Notes under the pieces: generated by a model
Database searches by the model: none
Seen by the model: only the letters and a program-made list of their open reading frames with translations
What the model was told of the DNA's origin: nothing
Shown here: piece after piece, positions 15,987-23,908 of the stretch
Numbering within the stretch: position 1 is the stretch's first letter
How the letters are laid out: each line of letters opens with the position of its first letter
NCBI RefSeq assembly: GCF_013314895.1
Contig: NZ_JABTYE010000017.1
Coordinates: 1 to 64,000, forward strand
Origin: Cupriavidus gilardii
Lineage (GTDB): Bacteria; Pseudomonadota; Gammaproteobacteria; Burkholderiales; Burkholderiaceae
Length of the DNA: 64,000 bases
Reading direction: 5' to 3'
Made by a program: the position numbers and the translations under genes

Positions 15987-16438
15987 GCAAACGTCTCGAC
16001 TACAACCAGATCGCCCCGGCCGGGATGAAGGCCCTCGGCGGGGCCTACGGCTACGTGATGCAGACCGACCTGCCGCCGGTGCTGGTCGACCTGGTCTACC
16101 TGCGCGTGTCGCAGATCAACAATTGCGCCTACTGCCTCGACATGCATACCCGCGACCTGCTGAAGAAGGGCTTGAAGGTCGAAAAGCTTGCGCTGGTCCA
16201 GGCCTGGGCGGAGGCCGGCGATCTGTTCGACGAGCGCGAGCGTGCCGCGCTGGCATGGGCGGAATCGGTGACGCGCGTGGCGCAGACCGGCGTGCCGGAC
16301 GCCGACTACCAGGCGGCGAGGGCGGTCTTCAACGAACGGGAACTGGTCGACCTGACCATCGCGATCGGCGTGATGAACCTCTACAACCGGATGGCGATCA
16401 GCTTCCGGAATACGCCGCAGGCCGCGCTGGCGCAGTAG
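15983..16438 (+). CDS. carboxymuconolactone decarboxylase/AhpD-like family protein
   Basis: A 151-residue helical protein with the AhpD-type redox motif NCAYCLDMH (Cys-x-x-Cys then His three residues on), which gives peroxidase-like or thiol-disulfide activity in the family. The YLRVSQIN lead-in is typical of the core domain. It is co-translated with the cupin gene by an ATGA overlap. The pair is probably a MocR target and might handle reactive aldehydes or peroxides; the substrate is not evident. Confidence 0.88.
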   Translation: MSKRLDYNQIAPAGMKALGGAYGYVMQTDLPPVLVDLVYLRVSQINNCAYCLDMHTRDLLKKGLKVEKLALVQAWAEAGDLFDERERAALAWAESVTRVAQTGVPDADYQAARAVFNERELVDLTIAIGVMNLYNRMAISFRNTPQAALAQ

Positions 16439-16478
16439 CGAACGCTCCTGTTGCAGCAACCGCAGAAGTCGCCAGGGA

Positions 16479-16502
16479 GAGCGGGCGGTATCGCGCCCGC
16501 TC
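16479..16502. terminator. strong hairpin between convergent AhpD-like gene and arsH
   Basis: 9-bp perfect stem GAGCGGGCG/CGCCCGCTC with loop GTATCG, extended by outer arms (GCCAG near 16471 and CTGGC near 16505). No proper T run follows, so factor-independent function is uncertain. Its position between converging genes supports a termination role. Confidence 0.55.
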
Positions 16503-16519
16503 CGCTGGCAACGCCGCCT

Positions 16520-17284
16520 TTACTCGACCTCGCCGTCGTCGGTGTCGCCGACCTTGGCGTCCTGCTCATGACGCATCGCCGCGGCGGTCAGCGTCGTGGC
16601 GACGACCGGCGCGGCCTCCTTGCGCTCGCTGTAGCGGTCGGTCAGGTAGTCCGAGCGGTCGCGCGTCAGCAGCGTGAACTTGACGAGTTCCTCCATCACG
16701 TCGACCACGCGGTCGTAATACGACGATGGCTTCATGCGGCCATTCGCGTCGAATTCCTGATACGCCTTCGGCACCGACGACTGGTTCGGGATCGTGATCA
16801 TCCGCATCCAGCGGCCCAGCACGCGCAGCGCATTGACCGCGTTGAAGGACTGCGAGCCGCCGCAGACCTGCATCACCGCCAGCGTGCGGCCCTGGGTCGG
16901 ACGAATGCCGCCGCTCTCCAGCGGCAGCCAGTCGATCTGGTTCTTGAAGACCGCGGTCAACGTGCCATGGCGCTCCGGGCTGCACCAGACCTGTCCCTCC
17001 GACCATTCGGACAGCTTGCGCAGCTCGGCCACCCTGGGGTGGTCGGCCGGCACGCTGTCGGCGATCGGCAGCGCGTGCGGATCGAACACGCGCGTTTCCG
17101 CGCCGAGGCGCTTGAGGATGCGTTCGGCCTCCAGCGTCAGCAGCCGGCTGTACGAGGTGGCCCGCAGCGAGCCGTAGAGCAGCAGGATGCGCGGCGGGTG
17201 GGTGCTGGTCTTCGCCGGTTCCAGCTTGTGCAGATCCGGGACATCGAGCAGCGACGGCACGACGTTGGGCAGGTCGGCGCTCAT
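16520..17284 (-). CDS. arsH: ArsH, NADPH-dependent FMN reductase of arsenic resistance
   Basis: A 254-residue flavoprotein of the ArsH family. It shows [21 protein letters not shown], the FMN phosphate loop, plus the family segments [23 protein letters not shown] and [23 protein letters not shown]. ArsH oxidises trivalent organoarsenicals or reduces quinones and azo dyes. It is the last gene of the operon and its ATG overlaps the arsC stop (ATGA). The C-terminal ~25 residues are acidic and poorly ordered. Confidence 0.95.
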   Translation of the reverse strand: MSADLPNVVPSLLDVPDLHKLEPAKTSTHPPRILLLYGSLRATSYSRLLTLEAERILKRLGAETRVFDPHALPIADSVPADHPRVAELRKLSEWSEGQVWCSPERHGTLTAVFKNQIDWLPLESGGIRPTQGRTLAVMQVCGGSQSFNAVNALRVLGRWMRMITIPNQSSVPKAYQEFDANGRMKPSSYYDRVVDVMEELVKFTLLTRDRSDYLTDRYSERKEAAPVVATTLTAAAMRHEQDAKVGDTDDGEVE

Positions 17285-17709
17285 CGGCCAACCCTCCGGC
17301 CGTCGGCGTCGATGACCAGCTCGCCGTCTTCCTTGGCAAACGGGCCTTGCTGCGGCGCGGGCAGGATGTCGAGGACCAATTCCGAGGGACGGCACAGCCG
17401 GACGCCCAGCTCGGTGACCACGAACGGCCGATTGATCAGGATCGGATGCGCCATCATCGCGTCGAGCAGCTGGTCATCGGTCAGCGACGTGTCGTCGAGA
17501 CCGAGTTCGGCATAGGGCGTGCCTTTTTCGCGAATCGCTGCGCGCACGCTGAGGCCGGCCTGCCGGATCATGCCTTCGAGTTCGCTGCGGGTCGGCGGCG
17601 TCTTCAGGTACTCGATGACCGTGGGTTCGATGCCGGCATTGCGAATCATTGCCAGCGTGTTGCGGGACGTGCCGCAGGCGGGGTTGTGATAGATCGTGAC
17701 AGTGGACAT
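17281..17709 (-). CDS. arsC: ArsC, glutaredoxin-dependent arsenate reductase
   Basis: A 142-residue enzyme that reduces arsenate to arsenite in the cytosol. It has the ArsC/Spx motif [10 protein letters not shown] with the catalytic Cys at about residue 12, [11 protein letters not shown], and the [19 protein letters not shown] arginine segment that positions the substrate. This is the R773-type that uses glutathione and glutaredoxin. It lies 20 bases after acr3 and overlaps arsH by four bases. Confidence 0.95.
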   Translation of the reverse strand: MSTVTIYHNPACGTSRNTLAMIRNAGIEPTVIEYLKTPPTRSELEGMIRQAGLSVRAAIREKGTPYAELGLDDTSLTDDQLLDAMMAHPILINRPFVVTELGVRLCRPSELVLDILPAPQQGPFAKEDGELVIDADGRRVGR

Positions 17710-17729
17710 GACAGCGGGGATGACGTTTC

Positions 17730-18806
17730 TCAGGAGGCTTCGTACCAACGTTGCGAGCGGTTGACCACGCCGACCACCAGCAGCATGATCGGCACCTCGA
17801 TCAGCACGCCGACCACCGTGGCCAGCGCCGCGCCGGATTCGAAGCCGAACAGGCTGATCGCCGTGGCGACGGCCAGCTCGAAGAAATTGCTGGCGCCGAT
17901 CAGCGCGGAGGGGCCGGCGACGCAATGCGCCACGCCGAGCTTGCGGTTCAGGAGATAGGCCAGGCCCGAGTTCAGCACGACCTGGATCAGGATCGGCACC
18001 GCCAGCAGCAGGATGATCAGCGGCTGCTCGACGATCGCGTTGCCCTGGAAGCCGAACAGCAGCACCAGCGTTCCCAGCAGCGCGGTGATCGAATACGGGC
18101 CCAGCGCGCCGGTCACGCGCCGATACGTCGCTTCGCCGCGCGCGAGCAGCAGCTTGCGGATGGCCTGGGCGATCATCACCGGGATGACGATATACAGCCC
18201 CACCGAGACGATCAGCGTGTCCCACGGCACCGTGATCGACGACAGCCCGAGCAGCAGCCCGACCACCGGCGCGAATGCCACCACCATGATGGCGTCGTTG
18301 ACGGCCACCTGCGACAGCGTGAAATACGGATCGCCCTTGCACAGTTGCGACCAGACGAACACCATCGCGGTGCAGGGCGCCGCCGCCAGCAGGATCAGGC
18401 CGGCGACGTAGCTGTCGAGCTGCTCGGCCGGCAGCCACGGCGCAAATACATGCCGCACGAAGATCCACGCGAGCAGCGCCATCGAGAACGGCTTGACGAA
18501 CCAGTTGACGAACAGCGTCACGCCGATGCCGCGCCAGTGGCCCGCGACCTGGCCCATCGCGCCGAAGTCGATCTTGATCAGCATCGGGATGATCATCACC
18601 CAGATCAGCAGCCCGACCGGCAGATTGACCTGCGCGACCTCCATCGCGCCGATCGCCTGGAACACGCCGGGAAACCACTGGCCCAGCAGGATCCCGGCCA
18701 CGATGCACAGCGCCACCCAGATCGTCAGATAGCGCTCGAAGAAGCCGATGCCGCTCGCTGGCGACACGGTGGCGGCTTGTTTCGCCGCCTGTTCGGCCGC
18801 CGTCAT
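17730..18806 (-). CDS. acr3: Acr3, arsenite efflux permease
   Basis: A 358-residue inner-membrane protein with ten hydrophobic segments. The conserved APCTAMVFVWSQL segment holds the essential Cys of Acr3 in the fourth helix. Acr3 exports arsenite with the proton motive force, taking the product of ArsC. The start at 18806 overlaps the arsR stop by four bases, so translation of arsR and acr3 is coupled. A longer upstream reading is inside arsR. Confidence 0.95.
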   Translation of the reverse strand: MTAAEQAAKQAATVSPASGIGFFERYLTIWVALCIVAGILLGQWFPGVFQAIGAMEVAQVNLPVGLLIWVMIIPMLIKIDFGAMGQVAGHWRGIGVTLFVNWFVKPFSMALLAWIFVRHVFAPWLPAEQLDSYVAGLILLAAAPCTAMVFVWSQLCKGDPYFTLSQVAVNDAIMVVAFAPVVGLLLGLSSITVPWDTLIVSVGLYIVIPVMIAQAIRKLLLARGEATYRRVTGALGPYSITALLGTLVLLFGFQGNAIVEQPLIILLLAVPILIQVVLNSGLAYLLNRKLGVAHCVAGPSALIGASNFFELAVATAISLFGFESGAALATVVGVLIEVPIMLLVVGVVNRSQRWYEAS

Positions 18807-19183
18807 GCCTTCGGCTCCGCCGCCGGCGCGCCGGGCGCACGCATTGTCATCGGTGCCGACTCCGGCACGGTGGAACAGCCGGACACGGGGGAGCACGGAT
18901 TGCCGCCGCAGCAGTTCTCCGTCAGATAGCCGAGCAATGCGTTCATCGTTTCGAAGCGGGCCATGTAGATGATCGAGCGGCCGTCCTGGCGACTGCGCAG
19001 CAGGCCGGCGCGATGCAGCTCCTTCAGGTGGAAGGACAGCGACGAGGCCGGCATCTGCATCGATTCGGCGATCCGCCCCGCCGGCAGCCCCTCGGGGCCG
19101 GCCTGGACCAGCATGCGGAAGACGGCAAGCCGAACGGAATGGGCAAGGGCGGAGAGCGCTTCGAGGACGTTATCGGTTTCCAT
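18803..19183 (-). CDS. arsR: ArsR, arsenite-responsive repressor
   Basis: A 126-residue ArsR/SmtB winged-helix repressor. The recognition helix region reads MPASSLSFHLKELHRAGLL and RQDGRSIIYMARFETM forms the wing. The arsenite-sensing cysteines are not in the DNA-binding helix as in plasmid R773 ArsR but near the C-terminus: C91, C92, C97 (ENCCGGNPC) and C103. This resembles the C-terminal triad of the Acidithiobacillus ferrooxidans type. The operator lies immediately before the ATG. First gene of arsR-acr3-arsC-arsH. Confidence 0.93.
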   Translation of the reverse strand: METDNVLEALSALAHSVRLAVFRMLVQAGPEGLPAGRIAESMQMPASSLSFHLKELHRAGLLRSRQDGRSIIYMARFETMNALLGYLTENCCGGNPCSPVSGCSTVPESAPMTMRAPGAPAAEPKA

Positions 19184-19218
19184 TGTTCGAATATAGTCGA
19201 AACATGGAATCCGGGCAA
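19184..19218 (-). promoter_or_regulatory. ars promoter with overlapping ArsR operator
   Basis: Minus strand: -35 TTGCCC (19218-19213), 17-base spacer, -10 TATATT (19195-19190). Inverted repeat TTCGA-N6-TCGAA (19186-19201) covers the -10 and extends imperfectly to CATTGTTCGA/TCGAAACATG. A start site seven bases past the -10 would fall on the arsR ATG at 19183, predicting a leaderless or nearly leaderless mRNA. Confidence 0.8.
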
Positions 19219-19235
19219 CATGCACGGCCCCGGCT

Positions 19236-19745
19236 TCAAGCCCCGCGGCGCTGTGCCATCCGTTCGCCGATGGCCCGCAAGGTCTGGTCCGGCAACCGGG
19301 TTGCGAAGGGAAACACTTCGCGCTCCTCGCGGTCGACGTGCGCCAGATAGTGGGCGGCGAACAGCGCCAGCGCCTCCGGTGCGGGCTCCGCGGTCCCTTG
19401 CTGCACGCGTTCGAGCCAGGGGCGGGCCTGTTCCCACAGCGCATCGAGTGCACCGTGATCCTGCTCGAGCGCCTGCATGGTCGCCTGCAGGGCAGGGTCT
19501 TGCAGGTCGCGCAGGGCAGGGAACAGATCCTCTTCTTCGTCGGCGTGATGCAGCGGCGCGGCAATGGTGAAGTAGCGGACGATGCCTGCCGCGGCGGTGC
19601 GAGCCTGGTCATCCGCGCCATGCCGGGCAGTGTGTTCGGCAAGCCGGCCGCATAGAGAGGCAAAACGCCGGACCTTGTCGTGGCAGGCTGTCAGCAGTTC
19701 GATCGGGGATTCGAAGGAGGGGATGGAGGGCGTATTGGGAAGCAT
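19236..19745 (-). CDS. hemerythrin HHE-domain protein
   Basis: A 169-residue four-helix protein. Candidate di-iron ligands: H21 in TACHDKVRRF, the HHADEEEDLFPAL segment (His and Glu), EQDHGALDAL, and HYLAHVDREEREVFPF, matching the H...HxxxE...H...HxxxE layout of HHE proteins. The family binds oxygen or nitric oxide or repairs iron-sulfur centres. It is upstream of and co-directional with the ars operon, but that operon has its own promoter. The link to arsenic is only by position. Confidence 0.85.
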   Translation of the reverse strand: MLPNTPSIPSFESPIELLTACHDKVRRFASLCGRLAEHTARHGADDQARTAAAGIVRYFTIAAPLHHADEEEDLFPALRDLQDPALQATMQALEQDHGALDALWEQARPWLERVQQGTAEPAPEALALFAAHYLAHVDREEREVFPFATRLPDQTLRAIGERMAQRRGA

Positions 19746-19961
19746 GGCTGGACAATTATCTCGCCATCCGGCCGCGGCCGTGCCAAAGGCCGGTTTTTGC
19801 GTCGGGCAGGCAATATTTACCGCTAGACCACGCTCCGCCTCTGAATACCACCCTGCGGCAGACCGGTGGCGCAAGGCTTGCTTGAGTCGATGGCTCAGGT
19901 CGATGGGCCGGACTCGGCAGCATCGGCCTTCAGCCTTGCTCCACCCTTGCAGGAGAGAAAC

Positions 19962-20132
19962 ATGTCCGACGGAAAACTCGGCATCGCCGGGACGACCTTT
20001 ATTGCCTTTGCCGTGGCCGGGCTGGCGCTGGCCGCCTCGATGTACCTGGCGTATCTGGCCGCGCCGCCCAAGGGGCGCGCGCTGATCCGTGATGCGCTGG
20101 ATCACGATTCGGGGCCAGGCCCGCAAGGGTGA
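19962..20132 (+). CDS. 56-residue single-pass membrane protein
   Basis: A small protein with AGGAGAG properly spaced before the ATG. A hydrophilic start is followed by one membrane helix (TFIAFAVAGLALAASMYLAYLAA) and a basic/acidic tail (PPKGRALIRDALDHDSG). I do not recognise the family. The upstream gap is AT-richer around 19810-19820 and probably holds its promoter. First of three small unknown genes between the hemerythrin gene and the LysR gene. Confidence 0.6.
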   Translation: MSDGKLGIAGTTFIAFAVAGLALAASMYLAYLAAPPKGRALIRDALDHDSGPGPQG

Positions 20133-20275
20133 GCGGGCCGGATCGAGGCCTGGCCGCGAACTTCGGCAATGGCTGCGATGTCTACCACCGACATCGCCGG
20201 GCGCCCGCGCCACGGTTTACCGTCGAGGCCCATCAGCGTCAGGGCCCGCATTCCCGACTGACCTTACGTTCCCCG

Positions 20276-20647
20276 ATGAAGGCGTTGCGCAATCCCAGGT
20301 GCCTGCTGGTCGAAAGCCGCTGGTTTGTCCCGCGGCATTTCGACGGCATCAGTCTCGGCCCGCTCGTGCTGCTTCGGCCCGGTGTGTCGGCCGGGCTGAT
20401 CGCGCATGAACTGGTTCACGTGCGCCAGTTCTGGCGCCGGCCATTCACACATGGGCCGCGATATCTGCTGTCGAAGGCCTATCGGCAGGACTGCGAGGTC
20501 GAGGCCTACCGGGCGCAATTGCAAGCTGCGGGAAGGACGCCATCGCGCATTGCCAATCTGGCGTGCTATCTGGCGACGAAGTACCGCCTCGATCTCGACC
20601 AGGAGACGGCGGTGCGGCTGCTTTCTGCGGAGGATTCCTCACGGTGA
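20276..20647 (+). CDS. small HExxH-motif protein, putative metallopeptidase-like
   Basis: A 123-residue protein with HELVHVRQF at residues 43-51, an HExxH zinc motif, followed about 25 residues later by QDCEVEAYRAQ, which could give the third ligand (Glu), as in DUF4157/gluzincin-like small domains. There is no signal peptide. The size is too small for a full peptidase with substrate-binding lobes, so it may be a minimal domain or a catalytically idle relative. Family not firmly recognised. Start at 20276 rests on the frame; the ribosome site is weak. Confidence 0.6.
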   Translation: MKALRNPRCLLVESRWFVPRHFDGISLGPLVLLRPGVSAGLIAHELVHVRQFWRRPFTHGPRYLLSKAYRQDCEVEAYRAQLQAAGRTPSRIANLACYLATKYRLDLDQETAVRLLSAEDSSR

Positions 20648-20788
20648 CCTCATATGGACCGGCGGCACGGGCCAAGGGCGGCGGCGCTGATTCCGGTGTA
20701 AACCAGGCCATGTCGCGCGTTGTCAGCCATCCCGTCGGATGCTGACGCGCCCCGACCTCGCCGCATAGTCCAACCCCGCGCCGCTCGG

Positions 20789-21037
20789 TCAGCCCCGTTT
20801 CTCTTCCTCCGGGACACTGAACTGCGCCTTCATCGATTCGATGAAAGGCTGGATTTTCGCCATGCACGCCTCGGCATGCTCGCCTTCCATCGTCGATAGC
20901 CCCCAGTTGCAGCCGGTCGCGTCGGGCGCCTGGATGCAGATATCGCCGAAGCACGCATCCTTGCACTCGGGCCATTTGGCCTGCTCGGCCCGGATCATGG
21001 CGCGGATCTCCGCCTTGTTCTTGATCTGCCTGGTCAT
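20789..21037 (-). CDS. small Cys-containing hypothetical protein
   Basis: An 82-residue charged protein with five cysteines, CKDACFGDIC in the middle and two further on (GCNWG, EACMAK). This suggests disulfides or metal binding. GGAG lies ahead of the ATG. No signal peptide, no known family. It is divergent from the LysR gene across a 330-base gap. Confidence 0.55.
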   Translation of the reverse strand: MTRQIKNKAEIRAMIRAEQAKWPECKDACFGDICIQAPDATGCNWGLSTMEGEHAEACMAKIQPFIESMKAQFSVPEEEKRG

Positions 21038-21369
21038 CGCTGTCTCCGTCTCGTTTTCGATCGGCCGCCATTGGCGCTGGGTTCAGCACAAGGCGGCGGA
21101 CGTGTTGCAGGCACTGCGGTGCTACGGATCAGAGTACGCCGGAATCCGGACGCGCGCGTGACTTTCTGCCCGCCTCGTGGGCGGAGAGCGCCTTGCACGA
21201 CCGTCATGCACGGTGCGGCGCGTCCGGAAGTGCGGTACGGAGGCCTGACCGTCCCCCAGCCTCGGCATCCTGCCGCCATACGGCAGATCCTGCTTTCCAG
21301 TCGCCTGCATACGGATTTGTTATACCATCGGGCGGATTTGTTTCTTCCTCCGAAGTCCTTACCCCTGGC
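21038..21369. other. divergent intergenic region upstream of the LysR regulator
   Basis: About 330 bases. It must hold promoters for the small leftward gene and the LysR gene. Two copies of GGATTTGTT occur at about 21313 and 21334 just before the LysR start and could be autoregulatory half-sites. I see no gene in it. Confidence 0.4.
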
Positions 21370-22293
21370 ATGAAGTTCAAGGAAATCAGTGCGTTTCAAG
21401 CCGTGATGCGCTCCGGCTCGATGACAGCGGCCGCGGCCGAGCTGTACACCTCGCAGCCGAACGTCAGCCGCATGATCGCGCAACTCGAGTACTCCACGGG
21501 CCTGACGCTGTTCGCGCGCAATGCCGGCCGTTTGACCCCGACCGAGGAGGGCCTGGCTTTCCTGCGCGAGGTGGAGCGCGCCTTCGTCGGCCTCGATGCG
21601 TTGAAGGACGCGGCGCGCAACATTCGGCAGTTCGGCAAGGGGCGGCTGCGCATTGCCGCGGTGCCGTCGCTGGCGATGACCGTGCTGCCGCTGGTGCTGC
21701 AGCGATTCCATGCCGAGTTTCCCGACGTCAATGTCGCGATGGAAACGGGCAGCACGCAGCTGGTGGCCGATCGGGTCGGCAGCCGCTACTGCGATCTCGG
21801 TCTGGTCTCCTTCCTGCCACCGGCGGCGGTCACCGAAGCGCAGCCGATCGCGGAGCTCGCCGGATGTTGCGTGGTGCCGCCCGGGCACCGGCTCGCCGGC
21901 CAGGACGTGATCACGGCCGCCGACCTGGCCGGCGAGTCGTTCATCTCGATGAGCCACGGGGATGGCCTGCGCGCCGCGGTGGACGCAGCCTTCGCCGACG
22001 ATGACCAGCGCGTGATGCATTTCGAGACGCCTTACGGCGCCACCATCTGCAAGCTGGTCGGCCTCGGACTGGGCGTGGGCATTGTCAACCCGCTGGTGGC
22101 CCGCGCGCATGCCGCCGAAGTCGTGGCGCGCCCGTTCCAGCCCGCCATTCCGTTCGTCAGCTATCTGCTGCTGGCCCGCAACCGCCCCGTCAACGTGCTG
22201 GTGGACCGGTTCACCGAGCGGATGAAAGAAGTCATCGATGCCGAAATGGCGTCCCTGCCGCCGGGCCTATCAGGTTTCTGCATGGGAGCCTGA
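21370..22293 (+). CDS. LysR-family regulator (NocR/OccR-like)
   Basis: A 307-residue LysR regulator. The winged helix is FKEISAFQAVMRSGSMTAAAAELYTSQPNVSRMIAQLE. The effector domain begins near residue 92 (LRIAAVPSLAMTVLP). The MKFKEI-AF-AVM pattern is typical of the NocR/OccR branch that controls opine and arginine-family catabolism. The three downstream oxidase genes, homologous in layout to opine oxidases, fit this. The same strand and a 180-base gap suggest it may act at the promoter between 22293 and 22474, where an 18-base palindrome TGCGGCGCACGCGCCGCA lies at 22312-22329. Confidence 0.85.
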   Translation: MKFKEISAFQAVMRSGSMTAAAAELYTSQPNVSRMIAQLEYSTGLTLFARNAGRLTPTEEGLAFLREVERAFVGLDALKDAARNIRQFGKGRLRIAAVPSLAMTVLPLVLQRFHAEFPDVNVAMETGSTQLVADRVGSRYCDLGLVSFLPPAAVTEAQPIAELAGCCVVPPGHRLAGQDVITAADLAGESFISMSHGDGLRAAVDAAFADDDQRVMHFETPYGATICKLVGLGLGVGIVNPLVARAHAAEVVARPFQPAIPFVSYLLLARNRPVNVLVDRFTERMKEVIDAEMASLPPGLSGFCMGA

Positions 22294-22473
22294 CAGACTC
22301 GTATTTGCCGCTGCGGCGCACGCGCCGCATACTCGCTCGAACCGACACACCGGGGCCCATCGAAGCCGATCGACGATTGCACGATCCCGCCGGTGGCATC
22401 ACGATTCTTGCGAGACCCACATGAGATTGAGCAGGGCCCACGGCCCGCATTTTTCGCTTCGGAGGCGCGCCTG

Positions 22474-23616
22474 ATGCCCGCAGCCTCCACCTCCCGATAT
22501 CCGCTGTTCGACGTCGCCGTGGTCGGCGGCGGCCTGGTCGGCTCGGCGCTGGCATACGGGCTGCGCCAGCATGCCGGTTCGGTCGCCGTGCTGGACGAGG
22601 GCGATGTCGCGCTGCGGGCATCCCGCGGCAATTTTGGTCTGGTCTGGCTGCAGAGCAAGGGCTACGGGATGGGCGCGTACAGCCGCTGGACACTGAAGTC
22701 CACCCGGCTGTGGCCGACCCTGGCAGCCGACCTGCTGCAGGAGACCGGCATCGACGTGGCGCTCGAGCAGAAGGGCGGGCTGACGCCGCTGATGGGCGAC
22801 TACGAGATCGAGGCCCGACTGGCATGGGTCAATACGCTGATGTCGCAGCCGGACGTCGAACCCTATGAGTGGAAGCTGCTGGACCACCACCAGGCCGCCG
22901 CGCTTGTGCCGGGCCTCGGGCCCGATGTGACCGGCGCCATCTGGACGCCGCACGACGGCATCGTCAACCCGCTCAAGCTGCTGCGCGCGTTCCATACTGC
23001 CTTCAGCACCAGTGGGGTCCAATACCTGCCGCACCACGGCGTCACCGACATCGTGCAGCAGGCAGGCGGTCAATTCGTGCTGACCACCACCAACGGGGTG
23101 GTGCGGGCGCGCAAGGTCGTGCTGGCCGGTGGCCTGCGCAATGGCGATCTGGGCCGCATGGTCGGCATCGACCTGCCGATGGCCCCGCAGCGCGGCCAGA
23201 TTCTGGTGCTCGAACGCACCCGCCGGCTGCTCGATACGCCGATGGTCACGCTGCGCCAGAACGACGAAGGCAGCTGGCTGGTCGGCGATTCGCAGGAAGA
23301 CGCCGGCTACAACGATCAGGTCACCACGCTGCCTGTGCTGGCCACGCTGGCCGACCGCGCCGTGCGTACCTTGCCCGCGCTGCGCGACGTGCGCGCGGTG
23401 CGCGCCTGGTCCGCCCTGCGCGTGCGGGCCAAGGACGGATTTCCGGTCTACGAGCAATCGAGCACGCATCCTGGCGCGTTCGTCGTGACATGCCACAGCG
23501 GCGTGACGCTTGCCGCAACGCATGCACTGAACCTGGCCCCCATGATCGCCGCGGGGCAGCTGCCGCCCGAGCTGGCTACTTTCTCGACCCGGAGGTTCCA
23601 TGTTCCGAAGAATTGA
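22474..23616 (+). CDS. FAD-dependent amine oxidase subunit (opine oxidase B/HcnC-like)
   Basis: A 380-residue DAO-family flavoprotein with the dinucleotide motif FDVAVVGGGLVGSALAYGL at about residues 13-31 and the FAD-family C-terminal G-V-T-L-A segment. Such proteins oxidise secondary amines or amino acids. With the small iron-sulfur protein and the larger flavoprotein downstream it forms the three-part layout of octopine/nopaline oxidases, hydrogen-cyanide synthase (HcnABC) and D-hydroxyproline dehydrogenase. ATG 22474 has GGAGG ten bases upstream. It overlaps the next gene by 17 bases. Confidence 0.85.
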   Translation: MPAASTSRYPLFDVAVVGGGLVGSALAYGLRQHAGSVAVLDEGDVALRASRGNFGLVWLQSKGYGMGAYSRWTLKSTRLWPTLAADLLQETGIDVALEQKGGLTPLMGDYEIEARLAWVNTLMSQPDVEPYEWKLLDHHQAAALVPGLGPDVTGAIWTPHDGIVNPLKLLRAFHTAFSTSGVQYLPHHGVTDIVQQAGGQFVLTTTNGVVRARKVVLAGGLRNGDLGRMVGIDLPMAPQRGQILVLERTRRLLDTPMVTLRQNDEGSWLVGDSQEDAGYNDQVTTLPVLATLADRAVRTLPALRDVRAVRAWSALRVRAKDGFPVYEQSSTHPGAFVVTCHSGVTLAATHALNLAPMIAAGQLPPELATFSTRRFHVPKN

Positions 23617-23908
23617 TGCGGCTGTCCTGCAAGCGACAGAGCGCAAGGTGCGGGTCACGGTCGATGGTGCCGCCCTGGAATGCCGCGAGGGCGACAGCGT
23701 CGCCGCGGCCCTGTTCGCAGCCGGCGTGCTCGCATGCCGGGACACGGCCGTCTCCGGCGCGGCGCGCGGACCGTACTGCATGATGGGCGTCTGTTACGAC
23801 TGCCTGGTGCGTATCGATGGCCGGCCCAACCAGCAGGCGTGCATGACGCCAGTGCGTGAGGGCATGACGGTGGAACGCCAGCTTGGCGCGCGCGAGGTGG
23901 CGGCATGA
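23600..23908 (+). CDS. [2Fe-2S] small subunit of opine-oxidase-like enzyme
   Basis: A 102-residue ferredoxin-fold subunit with C60, C65, C68 (CMMGVCYDC) and C81. This C-x4-C-x2-C-x12-C spacing is that of plant-type [2Fe-2S] centres in HcnA and SoxA-like subunits. It should carry electrons between the two flavoproteins. Translation is coupled to both neighbours (17-base and 4-base overlaps), which argues for a fixed complex. Confidence 0.9.
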   Translation: MFRRIDAAVLQATERKVRVTVDGAALECREGDSVAAALFAAGVLACRDTAVSGAARGPYCMMGVCYDCLVRIDGRPNQQACMTPVREGMTVERQLGAREVAA

